DNA of 64,000 nucleotides from Streptomyces sp. NBC_00670 (GCF_036226765.1 NZ_CP109017.1:2557501-2621500), one strand, 5' to 3'; positions 9,478 through 20,694 are shown, numbered from the stretch's first letter. Notes: generated by a model not told the origin, from the letters alone. Numbers and translations are program-made.

Positions 9478-10173
9478 TCAGCGCACGCTGACGTCCAGTC
9501 CGCCCACGCCGAGCCCCGTGCGGCGCACCGCGACCGAGCCGTAGGGGGTGCGCAGCCGGAGCCAGGAACCCGAGGAAAACAGCCCCGGACGGGCCGCACC
9601 GGACTGCGCGGCCCCGGTGGCCCGCAGGAAACCGAACGTCCGCGCCGCGTGCACGGCCCGCACGGGCAGCGCCGTGCCGGCGACGGTGCGGGACCAGATC
9701 TCCCGTCCGATCCGGTCCAGTTCGGCCCGGGTCCGCCGCTCCTCGGGCAGTGCGTCCGTGCGGGAGCGGAACTCGGCGACCGCGCCGGCCACCGTCGCCC
9801 GCAGCGCGTCCGGTGCGGGCAGTCCCGGCTCGGGCCGCCAGCCGCCGCGCGGCGGCAGCACCCCGGCCCAGGGCGGACCGGTGACCGCGGCCGGAACGGT
9901 GGCCGTGCCCGCCGCCTCGTCCACGGAGTCCAGCAGCTCGCCGGCGGACACGGTCACGTCGAGGGTGACGTCCAGGCCGTGTTCGTACGGTTTGTCCAGC
10001 CGCACCGCGCGCACGGCCAGCACCTCGAAGGAAGGCGGCCGGCCGAACACGGCGAGCGCCGTCCCGGACGCCTGGAGCCGCACCGCCGCCGCGCGGTCGT
10101 AGTGCAGCAGCCGGGAGAGGAAGCCGGCCAGGTCGGCCGCCTCCCCGTCGTCGGCGAGGTGCAGCACGCTCAT
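9478..10173 (-). CDS. Conserved protein of unknown function, coupled to a thioesterase
   Basis: A 231-residue soluble protein. Its ATG at 10173 overlaps the stop of the thioesterase gene by ATGA, so the two are probably translated together. It starts MSVLHLADDGEAADLAGFL and has no signal peptide, no long hydrophobic segment and no motif I recognise. The middle is rich in beta-type residues and the C terminus ends in short basic and glycine-rich strands (SWLRLRTPYGSVAVRR). The frame continues upstream to 10401, but those residues are antisense-like and Arg-rich. I cannot assign a function. Confidence 0.75.
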   Translation of the reverse strand: MSVLHLADDGEAADLAGFLSRLLHYDRAAAVRLQASGTALAVFGRPPSFEVLAVRAVRLDKPYEHGLDVTLDVTVSAGELLDSVDEAAGTATVPAAVTGPPWAGVLPPRGGWRPEPGLPAPDALRATVAGAVAEFRSRTDALPEERRTRAELDRIGREIWSRTVAGTALPVRAVHAARTFGFLRATGAAQSGAARPGLFSSGSWLRLRTPYGSVAVRRTGLGVGGLDVSVR

Positions 10174-10616
10174 GCGGCCACGGCCTCGCCCTCGTCGTCC
10201 GCCGCGGCCGTGACACCGTCCGCCGCGTCGTCGTCGCGGTAGCCGTCGAGGAACTCGCGCTCCTCGGCGGTGATCCGGCGCGGCCGCTGCGCCTCGAAGT
10301 CGAACGGCACGATCACCGTCGAGGCCTGGACGTAGACCTGGCCGGGGTCCTTCACCTCGTAGGCGAGGGTGAAGGACGCCGCTCTGATCTCGGTGACCCA
10401 CAGCTCGATGTCCACGGGCGCGTGCCGGTGGACGAGCTGCCGCTTGTAGTCGATCTCATGGCGTGCCACCACCGACCCCTGCCGGAAGTCCTTGTCCGGG
10501 CGGAACAGGAAGTCGATACGGGCTTCCTCCAGGTAGCGGAGGAAGACCACGTTGTTGACGTGGCCGTACGCGTCCATGTCCGCCCAGCGCAGCGGGCAGC
10601 GGTAGAGATGCCGCAA
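10170..10616 (-). CDS. Acyl-CoA thioesterase, 4HBT hotdog fold
   Basis: A 148-residue hotdog-fold thioesterase. The N terminus carries the 4HBT signature WADMDAYGHVNNVVFLRYLEEAR, with the active-site Asp just before the YGHVNN turn and the start of the central helix. The second half holds the strands HAPVDIELWVTEI and ASFTLAYEV. Such enzymes hydrolyse acyl-CoA thioesters. The gene lies 6 bases downstream of ettA on the same strand and overlaps the next gene, so all three may share a transcript. Confidence 0.85.
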   Translation of the reverse strand: MRHLYRCPLRWADMDAYGHVNNVVFLRYLEEARIDFLFRPDKDFRQGSVVARHEIDYKRQLVHRHAPVDIELWVTEIRAASFTLAYEVKDPGQVYVQASTVIVPFDFEAQRPRRITAEEREFLDGYRDDDAADGVTAAADDEGEAVAA

Positions 10617-10622
10617 GATCGA

Positions 10623-12287
<1,665 letters not shown>

Positions 12288-12427
12288 GAGAAACCGTCCG
12301 GCAGCTTGAAATCTGGCAGTGGGCAGACACACCCATCTTGCCGCACCGCCGCCCCTGGAAGAAAACGAGTGGGGTCAGCGGGCGCTGACCTGGCCCTTCG
12401 ACGCCGGTCGGCCCAGGGGGGTGCCGG

Positions 12428-12451
12428 GGCCCCGGGCGGCGGTCCGGGGCC
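12428..12451. terminator. GC-rich hairpin downstream of the thioester surface protein
   Basis: Arms ggccccgg (12428-12435) and ccggggcc (12444-12451) enclose an 8-base loop. It lies 40 bases after the stop of the minus-strand gene ending at 12491 and before ettA. There is no T tract, so termination is inferred from position and stability. Confidence 0.4.
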
Positions 12452-12490
12452 GGCCTCTGGATCACTGTGCAGTTGCCAAGGTGCTGCCGG

Positions 12491-13978
12491 TCAATGCCGG
12501 GTGGTGGGGTTCTTCCTGCGGCCGAGGAGCACCAGGACCGCGCCGCCGACCACGACCAGGGCGATCGCCACGCCCGCGATCAGCGGGGTCGTGTCGGAGC
12601 CGCCGGTCTCCGCGAGGTTGGTCACGTCCGTGGTGCCGCCGGCCGTCGCCGGGCTCGGTTCGCTCAGCGTCTGCACCGACTCACCGCCCACGGCGCTCCT
12701 CTCGGCGGTCTCGGTCGCGCAGTCGAGGATGCCCTCGAAGCGGCTGTCGACTCCGTGCGGTCCCTTGATGGTGAAGTCGTACGCCTGGTCCTCCTGCAGC
12801 GGGACCGTCACCGTCTCGCTGCCGCCGGCCCCGATGCCGTGCTCGGTGCCCATCAGGGTGAACGTGAAGGGTTTGTCGCCCTGGTTGGCGGCGGTGATGT
12901 CGAGCCCGCCCTCGGCGCAGTTCTTGCGGGCCGACAGCGCGGGTATCGCGCCCTGTTCCGCCCAGTTGGCCGTCGCCGTCGCGGACACCGTCGACTCGCT
13001 GGAGCCGGCCAGGATCTGGGTCTGGCTGCGGCTGTCGGAGACGAAGGCCCGGCCGACCGGCACGCTGGTGGAGGCCTGGACGGTCAGCGAGGCCGAGCCG
13101 GCCGCCGTGTCGTCGGGCACGTCGAAGTAGATCCGGCTGCCGTCGGCGGCCGAGGTGACCGGCTTCCCCGCCTTGTCGACCACCGTCACCCCGTTCGCGG
13201 TGGCGGCGGCCGGCGGTGTCACGGTGACGCTGTCGGCGGTGGTGTGCACGGTGACCGGTCCCAGCCGCTCGCCCGGGTGCCCGGAGACGGCGGGCGGGTC
13301 CAGGCGCAGCGAGGCCTGCGGCTCGGCCACGTCGCGGGCGTTACTCTCCAGGTAGTCCGCGAGCCGCTCCGCCTGCGGGTCGAGCGCCTCCACGTCGGCG
13401 CCGTCGGAGTACCGCCAGATGGCCACCTGGGTGCCGGCCGCCGCGTCCTGCTCGGTGAGGCCCTTGACGCCGGCCTTGGCGGCGAGTGCGGCGAGGTCGT
13501 TGACCTGGGGGTAGGAGTTCCGCAGTATCCAGCGGATCCGGCCGGCGGCCTTGTTGGCGCCCAGTGAGGTGCCGCTCCAGGGTGTCTCCTGGTACCTGGC
13601 GTCCTTCTGCGTGGGGTTGTCGATGTCGACGCAGTACGTCTGCAGCATGCCGCCGCCCTCGACGGACATCTCGAAGAGCCCCGCAGAGACTTGCCGGTCG
13701 CCGTCCGTGCCGTGGATGACCGCGTCCCCGTAGGTCTTGAGGCCGCCGATCGTCGCCGTGGCGCCGCCCTCGCCGCGGGTGCTCTCCTCGGCGACGGCGG
13801 AGCCCGCACCCGCCAGCGCTCCGGCGGTCACCAGCCCGGACACCAGGGTCACGGCGGCGAGACGCGCGGACATCCGCGGCAGTACCGCTCGCACGGCCCG
13901 CCGACCGCGTGCGGACAGCGTTCCCGTCCATGCGGACAGCCCCGCCAACCCCGGCACCACGGACAACGCTGACTTCAC
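12491..13978 (-). CDS. Sortase-anchored thioester-domain (TED/TQXA) surface protein
   Basis: A 495-residue secreted wall protein starting at GTG behind GGGGGAC. A long signal peptide ends near AVAEES (about residue 64). The thioester domain follows, with its Cys in LQTYCVDIDNPTQ and the TQ.A motif as GTQVAIWRYSDG. In Gram-positive TED adhesins this Cys and Gln form an internal thioester that can bind host or surface amines. Ig-like strands occupy about 220-440. The C terminus is a sorting signal: LAETG at about 455-459, a hydrophobic helix, then GRRKNP. LAxTG fits the class E sortases of Streptomyces, the same class that anchors long chaplins. A later start at the internal ATG (residue 36) is possible. 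Confidence 0.85.
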   Translation of the reverse strand: MKSALSVVPGLAGLSAWTGTLSARGRRAVRAVLPRMSARLAAVTLVSGLVTAGALAGAGSAVAEESTRGEGGATATIGGLKTYGDAVIHGTDGDRQVSAGLFEMSVEGGGMLQTYCVDIDNPTQKDARYQETPWSGTSLGANKAAGRIRWILRNSYPQVNDLAALAAKAGVKGLTEQDAAAGTQVAIWRYSDGADVEALDPQAERLADYLESNARDVAEPQASLRLDPPAVSGHPGERLGPVTVHTTADSVTVTPPAAATANGVTVVDKAGKPVTSAADGSRIYFDVPDDTAAGSASLTVQASTSVPVGRAFVSDSRSQTQILAGSSESTVSATATANWAEQGAIPALSARKNCAEGGLDITAANQGDKPFTFTLMGTEHGIGAGGSETVTVPLQEDQAYDFTIKGPHGVDSRFEGILDCATETAERSAVGGESVQTLSEPSPATAGGTTDVTNLAETGGSDTTPLIAGVAIALVVVGGAVLVLLGRRKNPTTRH

Positions 13979-14230
13979 AACCAGTCCCCCTTAGTACGAG
14001 GCTTCCTTGACGTGGGCGGGGAGCGGTCCCGCCGGCGCCTCACGAGCCCCGTGAGCCATGCCCGGCATCCTAAGGACGCGGGGACGCCACTCTTCCCGGT
14101 CACCTCCTCGCGCGGCTGATCCGAATCGGAATCGTTATCCCGTCCACAGGTTGTGCGTGAGCTGCGCTTATCGAGGACTTATCGAGGTTTTACCGGGCGC
14201 ACGCCGCCGCCCCGGCCACCTGTGCCGACC

Positions 14231-14758
14231 TCACGTCACCCCGGCGGCCACCGGCCGCTGTTGGGCCCCCGGCCCGGGATCCGCCGCCGCGGCGCCGGCC
14301 GGTTCCGCCTCCCAGACGGGCTCCGGCTGGGCCCCCGCCCCTTGCGTTCCGGCCCCCTGTGCCCCCGCTTCCTGTGCCGCTGTTCCCTGGGGTGTCTCGG
14401 GCCTCGACGCCCGTCGGAAGGCCGACGTGCCCCGTGCCAGGTCGTGGCCGATCGCGCTCGCGTCCAGGTCCGCGGAGGCCCAGTTCTGTCCGTCGCGCTG
14501 CTCCGTGCGCACCCTCAGCCGGCCCTGCACGAGCACCGGATCGCCCACCGACAGGGACGCGCCGACGTTGGTGGCCAGTGCCCGGCGGGCCCACACCGTG
14601 AAGAAGTTGGTGTGGCCGTCCACCCACGCGCTCTTCTCGCGGTCCCAGTACCGCGCCGTCACCGCCAGCCGGAAGCGCGCCGACGCGCCGGTCGCGGACT
14701 CGCGGAACACCGGTTGCGTGGCGACGTTGCCGACCACGCACACAGTCGTCTCGTTCAT
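14231..14758 (-). CDS. ssbB: Single-stranded DNA-binding protein SsbB
   Basis: A 175-residue OB-fold SSB beginning MNETTVCVVGNVATQPVF, with a strong GGGAGGGG ribosome site before the ATG at 14758. The core includes the FFTVWARRALATNV and GDPVLVQGRLRV strands typical of SSBs. The C-terminal third is a Gly/Ala/Gln-rich linker ending RPVAAGVT, without the acidic DDxPF tip that recruits partner proteins. From established work, streptomycetes carry a second SSB needed for chromosome segregation during sporulation, and its gene lies beside the dynamin genes, as here. The missing acidic tip and the neighbours support ssbB rather than the essential ssbA. Confidence 0.88.
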   Translation of the reverse strand: MNETTVCVVGNVATQPVFRESATGASARFRLAVTARYWDREKSAWVDGHTNFFTVWARRALATNVGASLSVGDPVLVQGRLRVRTEQRDGQNWASADLDASAIGHDLARGTSAFRRASRPETPQGTAAQEAGAQGAGTQGAGAQPEPVWEAEPAGAAAADPGPGAQQRPVAAGVT

Positions 14759-15036
14759 GTCGTACCCCTCCCTCACCGCCCCGGCCGGCGAGGGCCGGCG
14801 GGGCGGCGGATCCACGCACGGGTCCCTCCCGCACGGTGGTGTCTGCCGCGGCTGCCCGCCTCCGTCGCGAGCGCCGCGGGATTCAGACTGCCTCCGCCGG
14901 CCGGATCCTGCTGAGGGCTGTGGACGACCGCCGGGCTGTGGACATCTCCGTCACCCGGACGAGTGAGCCCGCCTCCCCACGGTTGCCGTCCCCCCCCCCT
15001 TTCGCGAGGCCCCCGTTCACCTCGCGCGGCGCCCGT

Positions 15037-17421
15037 TCACCTCGCCCGGTCCCCCGCCCCGGCCCCCGTCGCACCCGTCGCACTCACCGTGCCCACCGTG
15101 CCCGCCACCCCGGCCGGTCCCGTGACCCTGGCGTACTGCTCGCGGACCTCCCGGTAGCGCAGCAGCTCCGAGGCCACCGGGTCCAGCACCCGGGCCCGTC
15201 CGCACCCGGCGGCCGCCTCCCGCAGCCTGCGTTCCGCCTCCAGTCCGTACCGCCGCGCGGGCCCCCGTGCCGCCATCCGGCAGCTCCACTCCACCACCGG
15301 ACCGCCGACGATGCCCAGCGCCATCAGCAGCACCGGCACACCGAGGTTGGGCGACATGAATCCGATGATCTGACCGAGCAGCCACAACCCACCGACCACT
15401 TGCAGCAGGGTCATCGCGGCCTGCGCCAGTACCGCCGCCGGCCACCAGCCCGGCCGCGGCGGGCGCCCGGGCGGCGCACCGGCGCGCACGGCCAGCGCGT
15501 CCAGCGCCTCCGGAAGCCCGTGCGCCCCGCGCACGGCGGCCTCGCGCACCGCCTGCGCCCAGGCCGAGGGCAGCCCGGCCGCGGCCCGGTCCGCCACGGT
15601 CCGTACCGCCTGCTCGACGCGCTGCCGCGCGGTCGCCTCCTCGTCCGCGGGGGCACGCAGCGGGAGCCGCCCCGTCGGGGGTTCACGCCGGTCCTGGTAC
15701 CAGCGCCACAACCGCAACCAGGGCGTTCCGCACGCCCGGTTGGCGTTGCGCAGCCAGGCCCGCTCGGCCGCCTCGCCCGCCGCGGTGGCGCCCACGGCGT
15801 CCGCGAGCCGCGCGGCGAACTCGTCGCGCGCGTTCTCGCTGAGCCCGGCGCGCAGCCCCGTGGTGTACACCGGCCGCAGCCGCGCGGCGGCCGCGTCCAC
15901 GTCGGCCGAGACCCGGCGGCCCGGGGCGCCGCGTTCGGCCACGAACTGCCCGAGCGCCTCGCGCAGTTCCCCGATGCCGTCACCGGTGAGCGCGGAGACC
16001 GGAAGCACGGTCGCGCCCGGTTCGCCGTACTCCCCGAGGGCGACGCCGTCCTCGTCGAGCAGCCGCCGCAGATCGTCGAGCACCTGTTCGGCGGCCTCCC
16101 CGGGAAGCCGGTCCACCTGGTTGAGGACGAGGAACATGACCTCCGCGTGGCCCGCCATGGGCCGCAGATAGCGCTCGTGCAGGACGGCGTCGGCGTACTT
16201 CTCCGGATCGACGACCCAGATGACGGCGTCGACGAGCGCCAGGACGCGGTCGACCTGCTCACGGTGCTCCACGGCCGCCGAGTCGTGGTCGGGGAGGTCC
16301 ACCAGAACGAGGCCGCGCAGTTGCGGGTCGCCGTCGGGGCCCTGGACGGGGCGTCTGCGCAGCCGCCCGGGGATGCCGAGCCGGTCGATGAGCGCCGCGG
16401 CGCCGTCGCTCCAACTGCACGCGATGGGTGCGGCGGTGGTGGGCCGGCGCACCCCGGTCTCCGAGATCGCAACCCCGGCGAGCGCGTTGAACAGCGCCGA
16501 CTTGCCGCTGCCGGTCGCGCCGGCCAGGGCGACGACGGTGTGCTGCCCGGAGAGCCTGCGGCGTGCCGCCGCCTCCTCCAGGACACGGCTCGCCTCGGAG
16601 AGCGTGCGGCTGTCCAGCCGGGTGCGCGACAGTCCGACGAGCTCCCGCAGGGCGTCGAGGCGCGACCGCAGTCGGCCGTCGTAGGCGAGCGGGGCGGGCC
16701 GCCGTGCGGCGCTGCTCCTGGTCTCCACGACGGACGGCGTCTCCTGGGCGGCGCTCTTCTCGGTCACCCGCCGCGCGATCAGCCCGTCGTCCCAGGCGTC
16801 ACCGTCGTCGCCGTCCTCGGGCGCGGGCTCGGAAGGACGTCCCCCGGGCGCGGAATGACGGTCCTCGGGCGAGGGATGACGGTTCTCGGGCGCGGGAGGC
16901 CGTCCCCCAGGTGTCGTACGACCGCCCGGCCGGGAGCTCTCCGACGACCTGCGGAAGTCGGGCTGGGCACGCTGGAGCGCCATGTGCGCGCGGGGGTCGC
17001 CGGAGGCTTCCGTCCCGCTGTCGCGCGCGCCCTTGCCGTCGTGCGCGCCCTTGTCGACGCGCGCGCCCTTGTCGACGCGCGCGGCTTTGCCGTCGTGCAC
17101 ACCGTCGTCGTGCACGCCTTTGTTGTCGTCCACGCCCTTGTCGTCGCCGTTGTCTCCCTCCCCGCCGTCACCGTCGTCCCCGTGTCGGTCCCCGCCCCGG
17201 TCCTGCAGCACGCCGTGCTCCCGCTCCGTCTGCTCCCGCTCCTTCCGCTCCCATTCCTCCCGCTCCAGTTCCTCCGGTCTCGTCCGTACGGCGTCCGGCG
17301 CGGCCTCCCGGCCTGCCCGGTTCTCCGAGGGATCGCCGTCCGGGCGCCCCGGGTCGCCGGGTGCTCCGGGCCGTTCTGGGGCGTGGTCCGTGCGGTCAGT
17401 GACGGCGGTCACCCCGGTCAC
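15037..17421 (-). CDS. dynB: Dynamin-like GTPase DynB with membrane segments
   Basis: A 794-residue protein. The GTG start overlaps the dynA stop (GTGA), so translation is coupled. The first 235 or so residues are disordered and charged, with repeats such as [19 protein letters not shown]. The GTPase domain follows: P-loop [14 protein letters not shown] (about 300), G2-like RRPTTAAP, G3 DLPDHDS (about 380), G4 NQVD (about 436). A helical region leads to two hydrophobic segments (about 655-720), then a basic Ala-rich tail. In S. venezuelae two dynamins of this kind stabilise sporulation septa and interact with FtsZ-ring proteins, and DynB is the integral membrane partner. Gene order and domain layout match. 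Confidence 0.85.
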   Translation of the reverse strand: MTGVTAVTDRTDHAPERPGAPGDPGRPDGDPSENRAGREAAPDAVRTRPEELEREEWERKEREQTEREHGVLQDRGGDRHGDDGDGGEGDNGDDKGVDDNKGVHDDGVHDGKAARVDKGARVDKGAHDGKGARDSGTEASGDPRAHMALQRAQPDFRRSSESSRPGGRTTPGGRPPAPENRHPSPEDRHSAPGGRPSEPAPEDGDDGDAWDDGLIARRVTEKSAAQETPSVVETRSSAARRPAPLAYDGRLRSRLDALRELVGLSRTRLDSRTLSEASRVLEEAAARRRLSGQHTVVALAGATGSGKSALFNALAGVAISETGVRRPTTAAPIACSWSDGAAALIDRLGIPGRLRRRPVQGPDGDPQLRGLVLVDLPDHDSAAVEHREQVDRVLALVDAVIWVVDPEKYADAVLHERYLRPMAGHAEVMFLVLNQVDRLPGEAAEQVLDDLRRLLDEDGVALGEYGEPGATVLPVSALTGDGIGELREALGQFVAERGAPGRRVSADVDAAAARLRPVYTTGLRAGLSENARDEFAARLADAVGATAAGEAAERAWLRNANRACGTPWLRLWRWYQDRREPPTGRLPLRAPADEEATARQRVEQAVRTVADRAAAGLPSAWAQAVREAAVRGAHGLPEALDALAVRAGAPPGRPPRPGWWPAAVLAQAAMTLLQVVGGLWLLGQIIGFMSPNLGVPVLLMALGIVGGPVVEWSCRMAARGPARRYGLEAERRLREAAAGCGRARVLDPVASELLRYREVREQYARVTGPAGVAGTVGTVSATGATGAGAGDRAR

Positions 17422-19028
17422 CTCTCCTTCTGCAGTAGGGACAGCGCGGCGATGAGCTCCGCCTGGGGCTCGGCATGGACCTCCAGGGCGTCGAGCGGGG
17501 CGAGCCGGCGCTCCCGCTCGGTGTGCAGCACCCTGTCGACGTAGTCGGAGAGCAGCCGTGCGGCCCGGTCGCGCAGCCGCAGGGCTCCGTGGGCGCCGAT
17601 CCGCTCGGCCAGCCGCTCACCCGCGGAGCGCGCCCTGCGTCCGCCGAGCAGCGCGGTGGCGACCAGGGCGGCCACCACCTCGGCGTCCGGCGCCACGCTC
17701 CGGTCGAGGTCGCGCGCCTCCTCCTCGGCGTACTCCTCCAGGACGCGCCGCCAGCGCCGTACCGCCAGGCCGATCCGGTGCTCGGTGTGGTCGGCGGCGG
17801 GGTCGCGCCCGGAGAGTTCGGGGGCGTCGGCGGCCGGTTCGAGGCGCCAGGCCTCGTCGATGCGTTCGTCGGCGGCGGTGACGGCGCACAGCAGGAGCGC
17901 GCCGAGGCTCTCCACCAGGGCGTCGAGCAGTTCCCGGGCGGTGCAGTCCAGGGGGAAGCTGCGCCACCGCTTCAGCGCGTCACCGGCGAGCACGGCGCCG
18001 GCCTGCAGACGGCCCCGCACGCGCGCGTACTCGCTGTCGTAGGCTCCGTCGACGGCGGCGGTGAGCCGGAGCGCGGCGGCGTACTGCGCGGCGGCGGCGC
18101 CGGCCAGTTCGGGCAGCCGGGAGTCGAGGGAGCCGAGCGCTCCGTGGGCAGTACGGGCCATGGCGGCGGTCCGGGTGGCCGGGTCCTGCACGAGATGGGT
18201 GAGCCAGGTGCGCAGCGGCGCGACGGCGGTGGCGGGCAGCAGGCCGCCGCCCCAGGCGGACTCGGGCAGTTCGGGCACGGTGAAGCGGGGCACGTCGCCG
18301 AGTCCGGCCTTGGTGAGGAGGGCGGCGTACTGCCGCGACACCTCGGAGACGACCTGGTGCGGGACGCGGTCCAGGACGGTGACGAGCGTGGCCCGCTGCT
18401 CCTTGGCGGTACGCAGCAGGTGCCAGGGGACGGCGTCGGCGTACCGCGCGGCGGTGGTGACCATGACCCAGATGTCGGCGGCGCAGATCAGTTCCGCGGC
18501 GAGCGTGCGGTTGCCGGCGATGAGGGAGTCGATGTCGGGGGCGTCGAGGAGGGCGAGCCCGGGCGGCAGGGTCTCGGCGGTCTCGATGCGCAGCACGCGC
18601 TGGTCCTGGTCGGCGAGGGGGGGCAGGTCGTCGTCGCCGGTCTCCGCGCGGGGCAGCCATTCGCGGCCGAGTTGGGGCAGGACGCGCATGCCGCTGAACC
18701 AGTGGTGGTCCTCGGGATGGCACACCAGCACGGGGGTCCTGGTGGTGGGCCGCAGGACGCCGGCCTCACTGACCTTGCGCCCCACCAGGGAGTTGACGAG
18801 CGTCGACTTTCCGGCGCCGGTGGAACCGCCCACCACGGCAAGCAACGGCGCCTCTGGTTGACGCAATCGGGGCACCAGATAGTCGTCGAGTTGCGCGAGG
18901 AGTTCGTCCCGGTTCGCACGCGCGCGTGGCGCTCCCGCGAGGGGGAGCGGGAAGCGTGCGGCGGCCACACGGTCGCGCAGGGCGGAGAGTGCGTCGAGCA
19001 GCTGGGGCCGTACGTCCAAGGTCACCAC
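17418..19028 (-). CDS. dynA: Dynamin-like GTPase DynA
   Basis: A 536-residue GTPase. The P-loop is [15 protein letters not shown] (about residues 62-76), then [10 protein letters not shown] (G2), [10 protein letters not shown] (G3, about 165) and TVLDRVP (G4). The rest is helical, with no clear transmembrane segment, consistent with a peripheral partner of DynB. The frame is open to 19175, but the GTG at 19028 gives the expected [14 protein letters not shown] beginning; a GTG one codon later is equally possible. No clear ribosome site is visible. It is the first gene of a dynA-dynB pair with ssbB downstream, a cluster for sporulation-specific cell division. Confidence 0.83.
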   Translation of the reverse strand: MVTLDVRPQLLDALSALRDRVAAARFPLPLAGAPRARANRDELLAQLDDYLVPRLRQPEAPLLAVVGGSTGAGKSTLVNSLVGRKVSEAGVLRPTTRTPVLVCHPEDHHWFSGMRVLPQLGREWLPRAETGDDDLPPLADQDQRVLRIETAETLPPGLALLDAPDIDSLIAGNRTLAAELICAADIWVMVTTAARYADAVPWHLLRTAKEQRATLVTVLDRVPHQVVSEVSRQYAALLTKAGLGDVPRFTVPELPESAWGGGLLPATAVAPLRTWLTHLVQDPATRTAAMARTAHGALGSLDSRLPELAGAAAAQYAAALRLTAAVDGAYDSEYARVRGRLQAGAVLAGDALKRWRSFPLDCTARELLDALVESLGALLLCAVTAADERIDEAWRLEPAADAPELSGRDPAADHTEHRIGLAVRRWRRVLEEYAEEEARDLDRSVAPDAEVVAALVATALLGGRRARSAGERLAERIGAHGALRLRDRAARLLSDYVDRVLHTERERRLAPLDALEVHAEPQAELIAALSLLQKER

Positions 19029-19348
19029 ATGTGAAGAATGCCCAATTTTGCAGCCTTTCTGAAGCATATAACTGGTTCTGCGCGCCGATTGGACACACGG
19101 GACGGAAAGGACGACCGGGACACAGGCACAGTCCAGGCATAACGAGTGCACAACACCCGATGCGCGAGCGGCCAAAAGCGATGCAGGATTCGTACCTGCC
19201 TGCGATTATCGGACCCGCTTCACCGAACCTCCACATCGAGCCACGGAGGCGAAGCAACAGGGACAAGGGCTCGGGAGCCCTATCCTTGTCCCCGGCGAGG
19301 TCACGGATCGCCCCACACCCGGGCACCACGACACAGGCCACCACATCG
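19029..19348. other. 320-base intergenic region between dynA and tRNA-Arg
   Basis: No convincing gene. Divergent promoters for dynA (minus) and the tRNA (plus) must lie here. AT-richer stretches occur at 19040-19080 and 19130-19210, as expected of promoters. Short open frames have no ribosome site or recognisable domain. Confidence 0.5.
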
Positions 19349-19421
19349 GCCCCCGTAGCTCAGTGGATAGAGCAGGCGCCTTCTAAGCGCTTGGCCGCAG
19401 GTTCGAGTCCTGCCGGGGGCG
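19349..19421 (+). tRNA. tRNA-Arg (anticodon TCT)
   Basis: A 73-nt cloverleaf. Acceptor arms are GCCCCCG (19349-19355) and CGGGGGC (19414-19420) with discriminator G. The D arm is GCTC/GAGC. The anticodon stem GGCGC/GCGCT encloses the loop CTTCTAA, giving anticodon TCT that reads AGA. The T arm is GCAGG-TTCGAGT-CCTGC. CCA is not encoded. AGA is a rare codon in high-GC streptomycetes, so this is a minor tRNA. Confidence 0.96.
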
Positions 19422-19429
19422 CTGCGTTC

Positions 19430-19454
19430 CGCCCTCCTTCGGGAGGGCGTTTTT
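19430..19454 (+). terminator. Rho-independent terminator of tRNA-Arg
   Basis: A perfect stem (cgccctcc/ggagggcg) with a TTCG tetraloop is followed by a run of five T residues, 9 bases after the tRNA. A canonical intrinsic terminator. Confidence 0.92.
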
Positions 19455-19520
19455 GCTGTTCGGGGGTGTTGTCGGTGGGGGCCCTTATGGTGTGGTGCAA
19501 GGGATCGGGAAGGGGGCCTG

Positions 19521-20486
19521 GTGGGGCTCAGGTGTGCGGTGGTGGACGACTACCAGCAAGTGGCGACCTCCGTCGTCGACTGGTCGGGGCTCGCCGATGA
19601 CGTCGAGGTCGTGTCCTTCGGGGAGCACTTCGCCGACGAGGACGCGCTCGTGGCGGCGCTGGACGGCTTCGACATCGTCGTCACGCTGCGGGAGCGGGTC
19701 GCGTTTCCCGGGTCGGTGATCGGCCGGCTGCCGCGGCTGAGACTGCTCGTCGCCTCCGGCATGCGCAACAGCGTCATCGACTACGCCGCCGCCGAGGCGC
19801 ACGGGGTGACCGTGTGCGGGACGGCCAGTTCGCCCACCCCGCCCGTCGAGCTGACCTGGGCGCTGCTGCTGGGGCTGGCCCGCGGTCTCGTCGCCGAGAA
19901 CGCCGCCCTGCGCGCGGGCGGCCCCTGGCAGAGCACCCTCGGGGCCGATCTGCACGGGCAGCGGCTCGGGCTGCTGGGGCTGGGGAAGATCGGCGAACGG
20001 GTCGCCCGGGTCGGGCTCGCGTTCGGGATGCGGGTGAGCGCCTGGAGCCGGCACCTCACCCAGGAGCGTGCCGACGAGGTCGGTGTCGAACGTGTCGCGT
20101 CGAAGGAGGAGTTGCTCCGCACGAGCGACTTCGTCTCGCTGCACCTCGTGCTGAGCGAGCGCACCCGGGGGCTGCTCGGCGCCGCCGAACTCGCCCTCCT
20201 CAAGCCGACGGCGTACCTGGTCAACACCTCGCGCGCCGGTCTCGTCGACCAGGAGGCGCTGCTCGCCGCCCTGCGCGAGGGCCGTATCGCGGGGGCCGGC
20301 GTCGACGTGTTCGACAGCGAGCCGCTGCCTGCCGACGACCCCATGCGCTCCGCCCCGCGCCTGCTGGCCACCCCGCACCTCGGCTACGTCAGCCGGGCCA
20401 ACTACGAGCGCTACTACGGGCAGGCCGTGGAGGACATCCGGGCCTATCTGGCCGGGGAGCCGATACGCGTCCTGGGACCCGCGTAG
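19521..20486 (+). CDS. D-2-hydroxyacid dehydrogenase (NAD-dependent)
   Basis: A 321-residue enzyme starting at GTG after a purine-rich GGGAAGGGGG stretch. The N-terminal half is the flavodoxin-like substrate domain. The Rossmann motif GLLGLGKIGERVARVG (about 153-168) marks the NAD-binding domain. Family catalytic residues are present: Arg in LVNTSRAGLVD, Glu in DVFDSEPLP and His in ATPHLGY. It is most like the SerA/GyaR group that reduces 2-keto acids, but the exact substrate cannot be assigned. Monocistronic, between the tRNA terminator and the chaplin. Confidence 0.87.
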   Translation: MGLRCAVVDDYQQVATSVVDWSGLADDVEVVSFGEHFADEDALVAALDGFDIVVTLRERVAFPGSVIGRLPRLRLLVASGMRNSVIDYAAAEAHGVTVCGTASSPTPPVELTWALLLGLARGLVAENAALRAGGPWQSTLGADLHGQRLGLLGLGKIGERVARVGLAFGMRVSAWSRHLTQERADEVGVERVASKEELLRTSDFVSLHLVLSERTRGLLGAAELALLKPTAYLVNTSRAGLVDQEALLAALREGRIAGAGVDVFDSEPLPADDPMRSAPRLLATPHLGYVSRANYERYYGQAVEDIRAYLAGEPIRVLGPA

Positions 20487-20612
20487 CCGCGCAGCGCCGA
20501 AGAGGGCACGGCGCCCGGCGGGCCCCTATAACTCCGTGCGGGCGTGCGCGCATCCGCAATGGCCCCTCCGGCCCAAGGCTCCGTTCGGAAAGGGTGATCC
20601 CCCGATGAACGC

Positions 20613-20640
20613 CGTGACCGGGGCTGTGCGGGCGCGTTGA
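20613..20640 (+). promoter_or_regulatory. Sigma-BldN-like promoter of the chaplin at 20695
   Basis: The -35 element CGTGAC (20613-20618) and the -10 element CGTTGA (20635-20640) are separated by exactly 16 bp. The published sigma-BldN consensus is CGTAAC-N16-CGTTGA, so this matches 11 of 12 positions. BldN directly controls chaplin and rodlin genes in Streptomyces. The predicted transcript start lies at about 20647. Confidence 0.7.
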
Positions 20641-20675
20641 AGGGTGAGCACGGTGGCGATCACCGTGCTCACCCT
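20641..20675 (+). promoter_or_regulatory. 15-bp perfect hairpin in the chaplin 5' leader
   Basis: Arms 20641-20655 (agggtgagcacggtg) and 20661-20675 are perfect reverse complements around a 5-base loop (gcgat). The hairpin sits between the BldN-like -10 box and the ribosome site AAGGAG (20683-20688), so it would begin almost at the 5' end of the mRNA. It lacks a T tract. A 5' stabiliser of an abundant mRNA, or a protein-binding or attenuation element, is possible. Confidence 0.6.
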
Positions 20676-20694
20676 TTCACCGAAGGAGTATGTG

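Noticed and set aside
14836..17544. A 902-codon plus-strand frame opposite dynB
   Set aside because: It has no domain and is Arg/Pro/Gly-rich, whereas the minus strand has a full set of GTPase motifs.
19349..19421. tRNA-Arg as an integration site
   Set aside because: No integrase, no direct repeat of the tRNA 3' end downstream, and the genes that follow are core metabolism and development.
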